Positions 31,629-52,580 of a DNA stretch of 64,000 bases are shown piece after piece. This stretch comes from Actinostola sp. cb2023. Its lineage: Eukaryota; Cnidaria; Anthozoa; Actiniaria; Actinostolidae. Position 1 is the stretch's first letter. The number at the start of each line of letters is the position of its first letter. Location of the stretch: positions 41,001 through 105,000 of the forward strand of contig JAUJYZ010001237.1 of assembly GCA_033675265.1 (NCBI GenBank). Reading direction: 5' to 3'. The translations under genes were made by a program, and so were the position numbers. The notes beneath the pieces were generated by a model, which saw only the letters and a program-made list of their open reading frames with translations, had not been told where the DNA came from and made no database searches.

Positions 31629-31895
31629 AGGAGCACTCTCACAGATAATGCATTGCGCGCCTTGAACCCCTCAGCGCCATTTTCGTATGATACGAAAATG
31701 GCGGATTTCTACTTACCACACGAGAAGGAAGAGTTTCTCTGGAGAACTCCGGACTTGCCATTGCTGATCCGTATCGGAATTCGAAAGGCGAACTTTTCAC
31801 GTGTACTTTTCACGTGCGTTCTTGTCAAATCTAAGTAGTATCCCGTATGTAAACAATAACACGGCGCGCAATGCATTACCTGTGAGAGTGCTCCT
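31629..31895. mobile_element. TTAA MITE, termini AGGAGCACTCTCACAG
   Basis: 267 bp with near-perfect 34-bp inverted ends (AGGAGCACTCTCACAG, then TAATGCATTGCGCG), flanked by TTAA on both sides (31625-31628, 31896-31899). The related segment at 28508-28555 has the same flanks joined by a single TTAA, giving the empty site. piggyBac-type MITE. Confidence 0.92.
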
Positions 31896-32448
31896 TTAAT
31901 ATGGCGTCTTCTGAGCTCAAATCAGTTTTAAAATTCTACATCCGGTATTGATATTAACCAAGGAGACTTATTATGCCCTTGATGTCTTTTTATAGCCTAT
32001 CTAACTTTGTAATATGAGCGAAATCGATTTTTCAGTCTTTGCCACAAAATTTGGATTTTCCCGTCGGTTTTTGGTGACATTTACTCTTAATTATTTAATT
32101 AATTTAATAATGTCAAGCTTTGTGGTCGCATACGAGAGGTGGTCGCTTACGAGAGGTTCCAACTATAGTGATTTACCAGAGTGGTCGCAACCGGAGGTTC
32201 AACTGTATAATGAATTTTCTCATAGCAGTGAATTGTATTTTTTGGGGGGTAAATCTCTACGTGCAAATATTTCGCGTAAAATCAGTTGCACATTCAATCA
32301 TTACAGGGTTTGCTTTACCATGTATACACGATACTATTGTTATCTTAATTTAGCAATTATTTAATAAATAAGACTATGAGTTCCAGTTGTTGCTTCATAT
32401 ACTGTAATATTTTTAGCTTTTTTATTAGTTTTATTTGTAACCAGTATG

Positions 32449-32526
<78 letters not shown>

Positions 32527-33057
32527 TATTATTACTATTATTATTATCCAGCCGTTACATATTGCGAATGAGTCCTGCGACGAGCCACTTTAATTCAATT
32601 GCAACAAATTCATTTACTGGTATGTTGTGGGGTTGCTGTGCGGTTTCAAAATGGCGACACGCTGCAACGTGGTGCATGATGGGAAGATTGTAATACCCCC
32701 CTTCCATCGATCGTAGTTGTGTTAATTCAACTAGACGGTCCGCTCAAAGCACGTGCTTTGTACGCAGGGGTACTGCGCATGACTATGATGATTCCCGCTG
32801 GACATACATACCGCACGTTCCAAACATCAGCGTAAGTGAAAAACTCAAATGATAAAGATTGGAATGGAAATGCTTAAGGAATTTGCTACATTCGCAGAGA
32901 GTGAAGCGTGTTTTTTGTTTGTCACGTGATAGTTCTATTATTTGTCATTAACCTCGTCGCCAGGGCCATCCGAGTGTATTATTTTAAGATTGACTGTATA
33001 CAAGCATCAATAGTTCCAGACTTCCGGTACGCACGCAATGCATTATGAGATTCAGTT
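31896..33057. other. No gene recognised
   Basis: 31900-31990 repeats 28526-28625. Then AT-rich spacer, the ATT microsatellite and a GC-richer stretch without a known domain. Confidence 0.4.
32455..32548. repeat. (ATT)n microsatellite
   Basis: About 30 ATT units with a few ACT interruptions. Any frame across it is poly-Ile or poly-Leu artefact. Confidence 0.95.
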
Positions 33058-33138
33058 ACAAAGGTAAAGTGAGCACCAATTCCAGACACAGGGAGCCCAA
33101 GCTATGTTTTTGCTCACTTGGTGCTCACTTTTCCTTTG
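33058..33138. repeat. Short foldback next to copy E
   Basis: ACAAAGGTAAAGTGAGCACC at the left mirrors GGTGCTCACTTTTCCTTTGT at the right. The loop carries ACACAGGGAGCCC. Confidence 0.75.
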
Positions 33139-33139
33139 T

Positions 33140-34345
33140 AACAAGACGCTCAATGAGCGTACACTCGGGCTTATGAAAAGGACAATGTCAGTTGCGTGAG
33201 GAGAGACCTGACAATGACTGACAGTTGCGTGACGAGGGAGACTATATGTCTGCCAGATGAAGGGCTATACGATCTCGATTTACGAACTATTGACCTTGCT
33301 TTCCTTAAATGCTTTGATGTAGTTTTGAAGTACGATTTTTACGATTCCTTTTCCTTCTGAATTTTTCAAACGTGGAATAAAATAAACATCCATCATGAGT
33401 TACTGAAAATAACTCGACTGGCTCGACTGTTTGCATGACTTCTGTACATATAGCTTTCTGTCAATAGATGGAGTTATACATGACCGGCGTTGGTCGTGAG
33501 TTTAATTATAACAAGAGTCCGCGGAGATCTTTATCTATGAGTCAGACACAATTCTCCCTCGTCATTGAGCGTCTTCTTCTGTAATAGATCCCTAAAATCT
33601 AAGGACGTTTTGATTTCGATTGTATTTGCCGTTCACTGACCTCAGTGTTTTGAGCGTGGAAATTCGGTTTTAAATCAACGGTTCTAAAATTAGGTCGCCT
33701 AATAGATGTATGACTCAGATAAGGATCACTTTACAACTGTCATCTTACTGAAAAGAACACGAATTTTTCAAACGTGGAATAAAATAAACATCCATCGTGA
33801 GTTACTGAAAATAACTCGACTGGTTCGATTGTTTGCATGACTTCTGTACATATAGCTTTCTGTCAATAGATGTTGCTACATCGCTGGTCGTGAGTTTAAT
33901 TATAAATACTCAAGGACATAACTGTACACGTAATATTACAATTAAGCAACAAACATCGCATAGCGAGGTCATGTTCATTTGCTTTTCAATTCATTTTTGG
34001 ATATGAGTTCGAGTTCGTGGAAAGGCGTTATAGAACAGCCGATAAAACACGGGCTTTAAACAGGCTCATTTCACAGACAAAAGCATACGGCTATTCGTGT
34101 GGGCCCACTCTGAAAGATGTCGTTTCATTTATAACAAAAGCAAACGCGCCTTAGCTTCATCGTGGAATGATCAACTACAATCCTGAACTTAATAGCTTGA
34201 AGATCTATGATGAGAAATCTTGAAACTCGATAGGATCAAATACATCGCATTCTTCGCATTTTTTTGTCATTCCTTCACCTGAAAAAAATAATAAAAAAAA
34301 GAAAGTGTATTTTCTAACTCGGGCTTCCTTCGGAAGGGCCCGAGT
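33140..34345 (-). mobile_element. ACTCGGGC family copy E (long form)
   Basis: On the minus strand it begins at 34345 with the ACTCGGGCCCTTCCGAAGG 5' hairpin and ends at 33140 with GCCCGAGTGTACGCTCATTG, GAGCGT and CTTGTT. At 1.2 kb it is the longest copy. It shares its interior with F and H (for example GAGTGGGCCCACACGAATAG in those copies). Confidence 0.75.
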
Positions 34346-34393
34346 AATAATCTCACAATGCATTGCGCGCGTACCAAATCAAAAGACTTTATT

Positions 34394-35213
34394 ACTCGGG
34401 CCCAGGCCGCAGGCCGCCCGAGTTAGAAAATGCGGATTTCGGTTGTAGTAGTAGTAGTAGTAGTTTTGTTCGGCTCCAAAATGACGAGTATGCGACGTAT
34501 TTAATCGTATCCGGAGTTTCAAGATTACTCAGCAGATTTGAAAAGATAAACGAGAAACAGGACTCAAGTAGATTTTGAATCTTAGTTTTGAAAGCAGCTG
34601 TAGATCTTCAAGCTATTAAAAGGTCAGGATTCTAGTTCATCGTTCAATGACTAGAAGTGGTAAAAGGACTAGAAGCTCGCTTAAAATATTTTTTTTTTTA
34701 AACAAACGCGAGGCCGTTATCGGAACCATCTGACCTATGCAACCTCAAGACGTATCATGTTCGTACTCACCGGACTAATAGTCTCCCTCGTCACTCAACT
34801 GTCACTGATTGTCATGACGTCAGAGAAATTATATTGTATTGAAGAAGATGTCCTTGTTTTATTCGACGTTCGAACCGTAACTCGAACCCGAACTCGATTC
34901 CAAACTCGACGTTTCGGGATCTGAAGCTAGAGAGGGGGCCTTTACACAAACTCATCAAAATCAAATCAATTGAACTCAAAGTCAAAAGGTATAATCAAAT
35001 GAACTCAAAGGCAAATCAAATGAACTCGACACATACATGTATATACATAGTCTCCCTCGTCACGCAACTGTCAGTCATTGTCAGGTCTCTCCTCGCGCAG
35101 CTGACATTGTCCTTGTTCTTCAACCAACTGGCATTCATTTTCAAGTACTTCCTCGAACAACTGACATTTTCCTTTTCACAATGCCCGAGTGAACGCTCAT
35201 TGAGCGTCTTGTT
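34394..35213 (+). mobile_element. ACTCGGGC family copy C
   Basis: Complete: 5' hairpin with GGGCCCAGGCCGC, (TAG)n near 34446-34463, 3' hairpin and CTTGTT. Nearly identical to B and D. Confidence 0.78.
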
Positions 35214-36924
35214 TTATGAGGGTGACACTGGAAGTCTGGAACTCTTGATGCTTGTATACGATACGTTATATCGTTGATACATGAAGTACTTACCGTGTGT
35301 TCGCAACCGCTGCATCGTTTGAAAGCAGGCTCAGACGACGTACTTCCAAGTAGTGTTTACGATATAACAAACGTTTATTTCAAACAGTTGTTTTGACATT
35401 GTATAAATCAGTATAAACAAATTCATTGTAGAAAGCGATTCTAAAATACGAATGTTTTATATATTTATCAGTTATTTCACAATTATTTTACAATTTATTT
35501 TCTAACTGAATAATCATAAATCAGTGCATGTGATTTCAAGCTTTTCACAAAGCAATAAGACTTTAGCGCGGTATCTGAATCCCTGCTAGACCTAGCGAAT
35601 AGAAGACTCTAGAACGCTACGTAACACACTGTAACGGGACAATCATAGAGGCATTTTCGAATGAGTGGGAATGCAACGATACCGTTTTGAACGAGTCTGA
35701 TTGGATTGGATGTACGGTTTTTGATTGGTTCAGAAAGGAAGCCATTTGAGTGTCACGGTACCGTAGGTTTCCCACTCGTACAGAAACGGATCTATTGTAA
35801 GTAACGCTTTCATAAGCATAAGTACAAGAGGCAGGCCTTGTTTCACTGTGAAAATGGACCTGACGTAAGTACAAGCTAACGTAAGCAGATTAATAATAAT
35901 TTATTAATTTAAATAAATAGCGCTCTAACTAAATATAATTAGTAGAGCTAATCATACGGTTTCGAGTTCAATTTGGAAATAATTTGCACGAGTGTGTTTT
36001 TCAAAACGAGAAATCGTATGATTACCAATTAATAATATTCATGAAAAAAAAGTAATTTGCACTGCTGCACTGCTCTAAGCCAATCAGAATCGAGTATTTT
36101 TTTCAAAACTTGTGGAGCGAGGAGAAAGTGTTGTACCGATGCCGCCACAAAGATTATTTAAAGAGATGCTCGAGCGGCAAAATCCTCAAAATCCAAACCG
36201 AACAAGTTGTACACGATTTTGTAGTGTCGTGAGCTAAAAGTTGTAGCTGTGTAAATGGTACGTAAGTCAAGTTGTAAGCAAGTTGTGTGCGACAGTTGTA
36301 GGCAAAAGTCGTGCCGTCTAAATCAGCCTTTAGAGGACGTCTCCAGGGAGGGAGGGGTGAGGGGGATAAGTGGAAATGAAAAGGATCCATTTATTCCTAG
36401 ATGTTCAACGTACCCACCCGCAACTCCCTGGATATCGACCGCAATCATTGTGGTTCGTTGTGACATTTTCGATATTTTTAAAAAGCATATATTTTTAACT
36501 CTTGGTTAGTAGCAAAATAGTTTCTGGGGTCAACTGAACCGAAATAGAGTTTGCCTCCTCCGAGGTACGATCTCTTTTCTCACCGAAGATACACTCTCCA
36601 GCACAAGAAACCGTCCACTAAGATGCATCGGAAAAGATTTGCCTACAAATTGGAACATTTGGTCTTTTCGGTCCAGTCCCTGCGAATCCCTTCGAATTCT
36701 TATTCTTCTTTTTTTCCTGTCAGTTTCTGATTGTTTTTCACTTCGGTATATTAATATTATATATATAATATGCAATATGTACTTCAGTTTAATTTATATT
36801 TTCGCTTGACCCCCTCCCCTCCCCCTCCACGAAATCCCCAAATCAGTCATAGATTATTGCTTTTATAATTTCATGCCGTGATTAGATCTGATTAATACAT
36901 CGACATATACAACACTTACTTGTT
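35214..36924. other. No gene recognised
   Basis: AT-rich. A small foldback lies at 35947-36024 (TAATCATACG ... CGTATGATTA). Short frames near 36154-36775 have no known domain. Confidence 0.4.
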
Positions 36925-37758
36925 ACTCGGGCCCTTCCGAAGGAAGCCCGAGTTAGAAAATACACTTTCTTTTTTTTTTAATTCTTTTTTTCAGGTGAAG
37001 GAATGACAAAAAAATGCGAAGAATGCGATGTATTTGATCCTATCGAGTTTCAAGATTTCTCATAGATCTTCAAGCTATTAAGTTCAGGATTGTAGTTGAT
37101 CATTCCACGATGAAGCTAAGGCGCGTTTGCTTTTGTTATAAATGAAACGACATCTTTCAGAGTGGGCCCACACGAATAGCCGTATGCTTTTGTCTGTGAA
37201 ATGAGCCTGTTTAAAGCCCGTGTTTTATCGGCTGTTCTATAACGCCTTTCCACGAACTCGAACTCATATCCAAAAATGAATTGAAAAGCAAATGAACATG
37301 ACCTCGCTATGCCATGTTTGTTGCTTAATTGTAATATTGCGTGTACAGTTATGTCCTTGAGTATTTATAATTAAACTCACGACCAGCGATGTAGCAACAT
37401 CTATTGACAGAAAGCTATATGTACAGAAGTCATGCAAACAATCGAACCAGTCGAGTTATTTTCAGTAACTCACGATGGATGTTTATTTTATTCCACGTTT
37501 GAAAAATTCGTGTTCTTTTCAGTAAGATGACAGTTGTAAAGTGATCCTTATCTGAGTCATACATCTATTAGGCGACCTAATTTTAGAACCGTTGATTTAA
37601 AACCGAATTTCCACGCTCAAAACAGGTCAGTGAACGGCAAAAATACAATCGAAATCAAAACGTCCTTAGATTTTAGGGATCTATTACAGAAGAAGACGCT
37701 CAATGACGAGGGAGAATTGTGTCTGACTCATAGATAAAGATCTCCGCGGACTCTTGTT
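36925..37758 (+). mobile_element. ACTCGGGC family copy F, interrupted
   Basis: Starts ACTCGGGCCCTTCCGAAGG and follows the copy E interior. It is cut at CTCTTGTT by the start of copy G at 37759. The same interior point is uninterrupted in E (near 33512). Confidence 0.7.
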
Positions 37759-38311
37759 ACTCGGGCCCTTCCGAAGGAAGCCCGAGTTATAAAATACAAA
37801 TTCTTTTTATTTTTTTCATGGTCATAGAATGCGAAGTATTTGATCGTATCGAGTTTCAAGATTACTCCTGAAGCAGATAAGGGAAGACAAACGACACACA
37901 GGACTCAAGTAGATTTGAATCTTAGTTTTGAAAGCAGCTGTAAATCTTGAAGCTATCGAAAGGTCAGGATTCTAGTTCGCTATGTCATGTTTGTTATTAG
38001 GCGACATTGGACCCCAGATTAGGCCTTTTGTTGCTAATTATAATAGTACGTGTACAGTTATGTCCTTGAGTATTTATAATTGAACTCACGACCAGCGATG
38101 TAACTACATCTAATACGGAAAGCTATATGTACAGAAGTCATGCAAACAGTCGAGGCAGTCGAGACTGAAAAGCAAGCCATCGAAACGCATACGCTTACTA
38201 CATACCAGATACGCATACTCTAAATCTTCCTCGAGCGTTTTCGAAAGGGCTGTTCTACGACTTCATTCCACGAACTCGAACTCATCAAAAAATGAACTGA
38301 AAATCAAATGA
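37759..38311 (+). mobile_element. ACTCGGGC family copy G, partial
   Basis: Begins with the ACTCGGGC 5' hairpin immediately after F's CTTGTT and is cut by copy D. Part of its interior (TTATTAGGCGACATTGGACC) reappears at 39205 beyond D. Confidence 0.65.
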
Positions 38312-39059
38312 AACAAGACGCTCAATGAGCGTTCACTCGGGCATTGTGAAAAGGAAAATGTCAGTTGTTCGAGGAAGTACTTGAAAATGAATGCCAGTTG
38401 GTTGAAGAACAAGGACAATGTCAGCTGCGCGAGGAGAGACCTGACAATGACTGACAGTTGCGTGACGAGGGAGACTATGTATATACATGTATGTGTCGAG
38501 TTCATTTGATTTGCCTTTGAGTTCATTTGATTACCTTTTGACTTTGAGTTCAATTGATTTGATTTTGATGAGTTTGTGTAAAGGCCCCCTCTCTAGCTTC
38601 AGATCCCGAAACGTCGAGTTTGGAATCGAGTTCGGGTTCGAGTTACGGTTCGAACGTCGAATAAAACAAGGACATCTTCTTCAATACAATATAATTTCTC
38701 TGACGTCATGACAATCAGTGACAGTTGAGTGACGAGGGAGACTATTAGTCCGGTGAGTACGAACATGATACGTCTTGAGGTTGCATAGGTCAGATGGTTC
38801 CGATAACGGCCTCGCGTTTTTTTAAAAAAAAAAAATATTTTAAGCGAGCTTCTAGTCCTTTTACCACTTCTAGTCATTGAACGATGAACTAGAATCCTGA
38901 CCTTTTAATAGCTTGAAGATCTACAGCTGCTTTCAAAACTAAGATTCATAATTTACTTGAGTCCTGTGTCTCCTTTATCTTTTCAAATCTGCGGAGTAAT
39001 CTTGAAACTCCGGATACGATTAAATACGTCGCATACTCGTCATTTTGAAGCCGAACAAA

Positions 39060-39118
<59 letters not shown>

Positions 39119-39166
39119 CGAAATCCGCATTTTCTAACTCGGGCGGCCTGCGGCCTGGGCCCGAGT
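38312..39166 (-). mobile_element. ACTCGGGC family copy D
   Basis: Complete minus-strand copy. The 5' end at 39166 has the GGGCCCAGGCCGC hairpin, an expanded (TAG)n (39060-39118, about 19 units versus six to seven in B and C), and the 3' end at 38312. Confidence 0.78.
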
Positions 39167-39595
39167 AATGAACTCAAAAACTATCATGACCTCGCTATGT
39201 CATGTTTGTTATTAGGCGACATTGGACCCCAGAGTAGGCCTTTTGTTGCTAATTTTGATTTGCTCTCGACCATATATCCATTGTCAATGAAATATTGTCA
39301 ATGGCAATAAAGCTCGATCGAGCAAGAGCCCGCGCGCCGTAGACTAATGCATCAAACATGTAGGCAAGGTAGTGATGTAATGTGCTTATTGAGCGAAAAC
39401 CGTGCAGAATACTTACACATGTAGATTGTACGTGTTGCAATGTTTCAGAGATAGATTATAAAGATAACAGTGATCTAATCTGTTTATTCAGCGAAAACCG
39501 TGCAGAATACGATTGTACGTGTTGCAATGTTTCAGGGATAGATTATAAAGATAAAACACTATGGTTTAGAATGATCATAAAGTATTGTATATGTA

Positions 39596-39797
39596 CAATG
39601 AAACAGTTTTTGGTTGCTCGTTGTTGCGTGACTCAAGCTCGATAGAACATGCTTTCCTTGCAATTTCAGTACTGCGAACCGGCTTTACAGTATATACTTC
39701 ACTAGACGAGAAAAGATTTATATTTTGGCCCCTTGACCTCCGGTGCTTTCCCTGATTGGTTTGTGCTTTCTAATCTTTCTTGGCCAGACTTCATGTC
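39596..39797. repeat. Fragment shared with 18200-18440
   Basis: CAGTTTTTGGTTGCTCG and CCGGTGCTTTCCCTGATTGG blocks match the methyltransferase intron 1 region, joined directly to copy H. Confidence 0.7.
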
Positions 39798-40953
39798 GAG
39801 TTTCAAGATCTTCAAGCTATTAAGTTCAGGATTGTAGTTGATCATTCCACGATGAAGCTAAGGCGCGTTTGCTTTTGTTATAAATGAAACGACATCTTTC
39901 AGAGTGGGCCCACACGAATAGCCGTATGCTTTTGTCTGTGAAATGAGCCTGTTTAAAGCCCGTGTTTTATCGGCTGTTCTATAACGCCTTTCCACGAAAT
40001 CGAACTCATATCCAAAAATGAATTGAAAAGCAAATGAACATGACCTCGCTATGCCATGTTTGTTGCTTAATTGTAATATTACGTGTACAGTTATGTCCTT
40101 GAGTATTTTTAATTAAACTCACGACCAGCGATGTAACAACATCTATTGACAGAAAGCTATATGTACAGAAGTCATGCAAACAATCGAACCAGTCGAGTTA
40201 TTTTCAGTAACTCACGATGGATGTTTATTTTATTCCACGTTTGAAAAATTCATTATGATTACAGTTGTGTGATCATTGTGTGATCATACATCTATTACGC
40301 GACCTAATTTTATATAGAACTGCCGCGTAGGCTATTTAAAACAGAATTTCCACGCTCAAAACAGGTCAGTGAACGGCAAAAATACAATCGAAATCAAAAC
40401 GTCCTTAGATTTTAGGGATCTATTGCAGAAGAAGACGCTCAGTGACAAGGGAGACTATTTCGGTCGGTGACTCATAGATAAAGATCTCCGACTCTTGAAA
40501 GTACGCTGTCATACGTATTTAAACGTATTTGAGGTCACTTGAGGTCACATCTTAAATCTAACAGAAGCAGCTTTTGATTTTTAATCTGATTTCGAGATAA
40601 ATCGAACAAGATTTTTTAATGTATAGGCAGAGACAGCAGATTGGTCGAGCTTTGTCACATCATACTGAATCAACTGGATGTTTAAAGTTCTAACTCATGA
40701 TGGATGTTTATTTTATTCCACGTTTGAAAAATTCAGAAGGAAAAGGAATCGTAAAAATCGTACTTCAAAACTACATCAAAGCATTTAAGGAAAGCAAGGT
40801 CAATAGTTCGTAAATCGAGATCGTATAGCCCTTCATCTGGCAGACATATAGTCTCCCTCGTCACGCAACTGTCAGTCATTGTCAGGTCTCTCCTCACGCA
40901 ACTGACATTGTCCTTTTCATAAGCCCGAGTGTACGCTCATTGAGCGTCTTGTT
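39798..40953 (+). mobile_element. ACTCGGGC family copy H, 5' end missing
   Basis: Same interior as E and F and a complete 3' end (AAGCCCGAGTGTACGCTC, hairpin, CTTGTT at 40953). The 5' hairpin is replaced by the fragment at 39596-39797. Confidence 0.72.
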
Positions 40954-41700
40954 ACATTAATTGTGCATGGAAAAAGGGTTCACCACTGCTTTGCATTGAG
41001 TATTTTCACCCGCTATCAGTTCCCTCAGATTCATCAGTTTTGTTTGTGCAACGGCGAAGGCACAAGCTGTTATCAATAGTCATACTAACAACACCAGAGA
41101 AGCCTGACACATCATACTTTTGAATCCCCAGTAGTTTACATCGAGTCAAAATAATACAATGATCAATAGATATAAATACTAGGAAGAGCTTCGAGGCTGT
41201 TGTGTATATACTCTGTAAGGGACTCTATAAAAACTGGCCGAAATACGGTGCGAAAATTTTACGAACTAACATGTATTTGGTATCAAAATGTCCATAAAAG
41301 CGCGGGCTATGCTAATCCGTAGTTAATTTCGTGACTAGGCCTGTGTAGTTTCAATAAAAGCTATTTATGTGGGCTGACAGGCCAGTTTGAGGTCATGTCA
41401 CGCCAATTCTCTTGTAAGGTAGACCCATTCAACTAAAAAAATACGGTACTTTTTTGCATCGAATTTCAATTATAACCAAATAATATGGTCCATGAAAGAT
41501 CAAACAAACTAAATCCGTCGTTAACTTTTTAGTCATATGCATTTATACGAGGAAAATTGCAAAAAACCTTGAATTTGAGCCCATGTTTGTATGTACTAGA
41601 ATGTGGGGGCGTGCCAGAGAAATTCTAGTTGACTACTTGTGACAAATCTTTCCCGATGGGACGATCAAAATGCTTAAACTAGAGTTATTTTCTACAAGGT
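40954..41700. other. No gene recognised
   Basis: Intergenic sequence on the 3' side of the SLC6 gene without recognised features. Confidence 0.45.
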
Positions 41701-41865
41701 ATACACCGATTCCGAACATGGCGACCAATTTGAATAACCATTATTCTTTGACTGACTGGCCTCGTGTTCATGTGGAAACACAAAAGCGTTCTCACCTGTA
41801 TGAAAGGCTGGTCAGTCGGGAACAATGGTTATTCAAATTGGTCGCCATGTTCGGAATCGGTGTAT
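41701..41865. mobile_element. Foldback MITE, termini ATACACCGATTCCGAACATG
   Basis: Arms of about 50 bp. The loop has GTGTTCATGTGGAAACACAA, also seen (inverted) in the intron 2 foldback at 48477-49029, so the two are related. Confidence 0.85.
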
Positions 41866-41989
41866 GGTGTATGTTTGGAACAAAACAAATGCATTTTGAC
41901 AGAGATGATTGTCTGTGAACCAACTCTAATTCTTGTTGTGAAAATGCCATTATAATCTCATATATAGGCCACGTGTACGATTGATGCTG

Positions 41990-51037
<9,048 letters not shown>

Positions 51038-51119
51038 ATCGAGTTCCTAAAATCCTAGTAAAAACAAATCAAATCAATGCCCCGCTACTTAATAACTTAT
51101 CGGTGTGAACCGGCCTCTG

Positions 51120-52080
51120 CAAATATCCACTCAACAGGCAAAGCCCCCTTGTAACAGGTCCTCCTCCTTTGAGCCACCTTTCAAGAGGTGAACTGACCTA
51201 ATTCAAACATCCCGAAACCAGGTCAATCACTCAAAGACTCATCTCAGTAGTTTAAAATAGCTCCCTCACCAAGTATCCTCTACAACCAGGTCATTCCGTT
51301 CTTGACGAACCTTCGCAAAATAATTCCCCAATGTAGAGCCTTCCCGGCCCCAAGGTCAATCCTAATCCTCCAAGCCTCCTCTCGACACTTCATTCTCTCT
51401 CCCAATTAACCTATCAAGAGGTCAATCCCTCCTCCAAGCAACCTCTCAGAACGTCAATCCCTCCTCAAGAAACACTCATGCAGAACCCCCAAGCATGCAG
51501 CCTCTCAGACGGCCAATCCCTCCTCCTAGCATCCTTTCAGAGGCCAATCCCTCCTTCAAGCAACTTCTGAGGAGGTCAATCCCTCATCCAAGCAACCTCT
51601 CAAATGGTCAATCCCTCTTCCAAGAATCCTTTCAGACGGCCAATCCCTCCTCCAAGCAACTTCTGAGGAGGTCAATCCCTCATCCAAGCATCCTCTCAAA
51701 TGGTTAATTCCTCCTCCAAGAATCCTTTCAGACGGCCAATCCCTCCTCCAAGCAACTTCTGAGGAGGTCAATCCCTCATCCAAGCATCCTCTCAAATGGT
51801 TAATTCCTCCTCCAAGCATTCTCTCAGAAGGCCATCCCTAACTAGGCAACTTCTCAAGAAGTAAATCTCTCCTCCAAGCAACCTCTCAACACTTCACTCC
51901 CTCTTTCCAGAAACTTTCTATCAAAAGATCAATCCCTCTGCCAAGCCTTCTCCCAAAGGGTTGTCAACTCCTCTTTCAAGCTGCAACCCCTCCCCAAGCA
52001 TGCAACCTCTCAAAAGGTCAATCCCTCCTTCACGGATCCTCTCGGCAATATTTCAATCCTGCTGAAAGCAGCCCCCTCTC
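51120..52080. repeat. Degenerate 32-bp tandem repeats upstream of SLC6
   Basis: Units of the type CAATCCCTCCTCCAAGCAAC with TCTGAGGAGGT or TCTCAAATGGT endings. Three units form a 96-bp higher-order repeat in 51500-51820, where copies are almost identical. Lies within about 1 kb of the SLC6 start codon, in the likely 5' UTR intron or promoter. Confidence 0.9.
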
Positions 52081-52580
52081 GACAGCTACATTAAGTTAAG
52101 TTATTACTTTTAAGATACACCTTGAAACAACCCTCTTCCAAATGATTTATGCGGTTTGTAGTCTAAAAGCTGAATAGCAAATTAATAATTAACAACTATG
52201 CAATATGTATGTAATCACATGACCGATGAAACATGACTTAAGTCATGACCATCCTTAAATGTTCTTTGAAATTACTTAAGTAAACATAGTAGAGTACGTA
52301 GAAATAGTCATGTCCTGTCTTGCAAGAGTTTGTCTATTTTACTGTAAAAGCAGGTTACTCTTTAATACTCCAGTTTCTAGTTGTTCAGACACCTTTGTAC
52401 TCCTTCACAAAAGACATATTTGCTTAGCGTTGGATTCAGTGTGAATTATTCACAAATACCAACGAGAATGCGAAAAACAGTTGACATATTGGACAATAGG
52501 AACATTTGTTAAATCCACGGGTTATTCTCTGGATTGAGGCTAAGGTTGAGCATATGCGTCTTCTGTCAAGGAGTACAACG

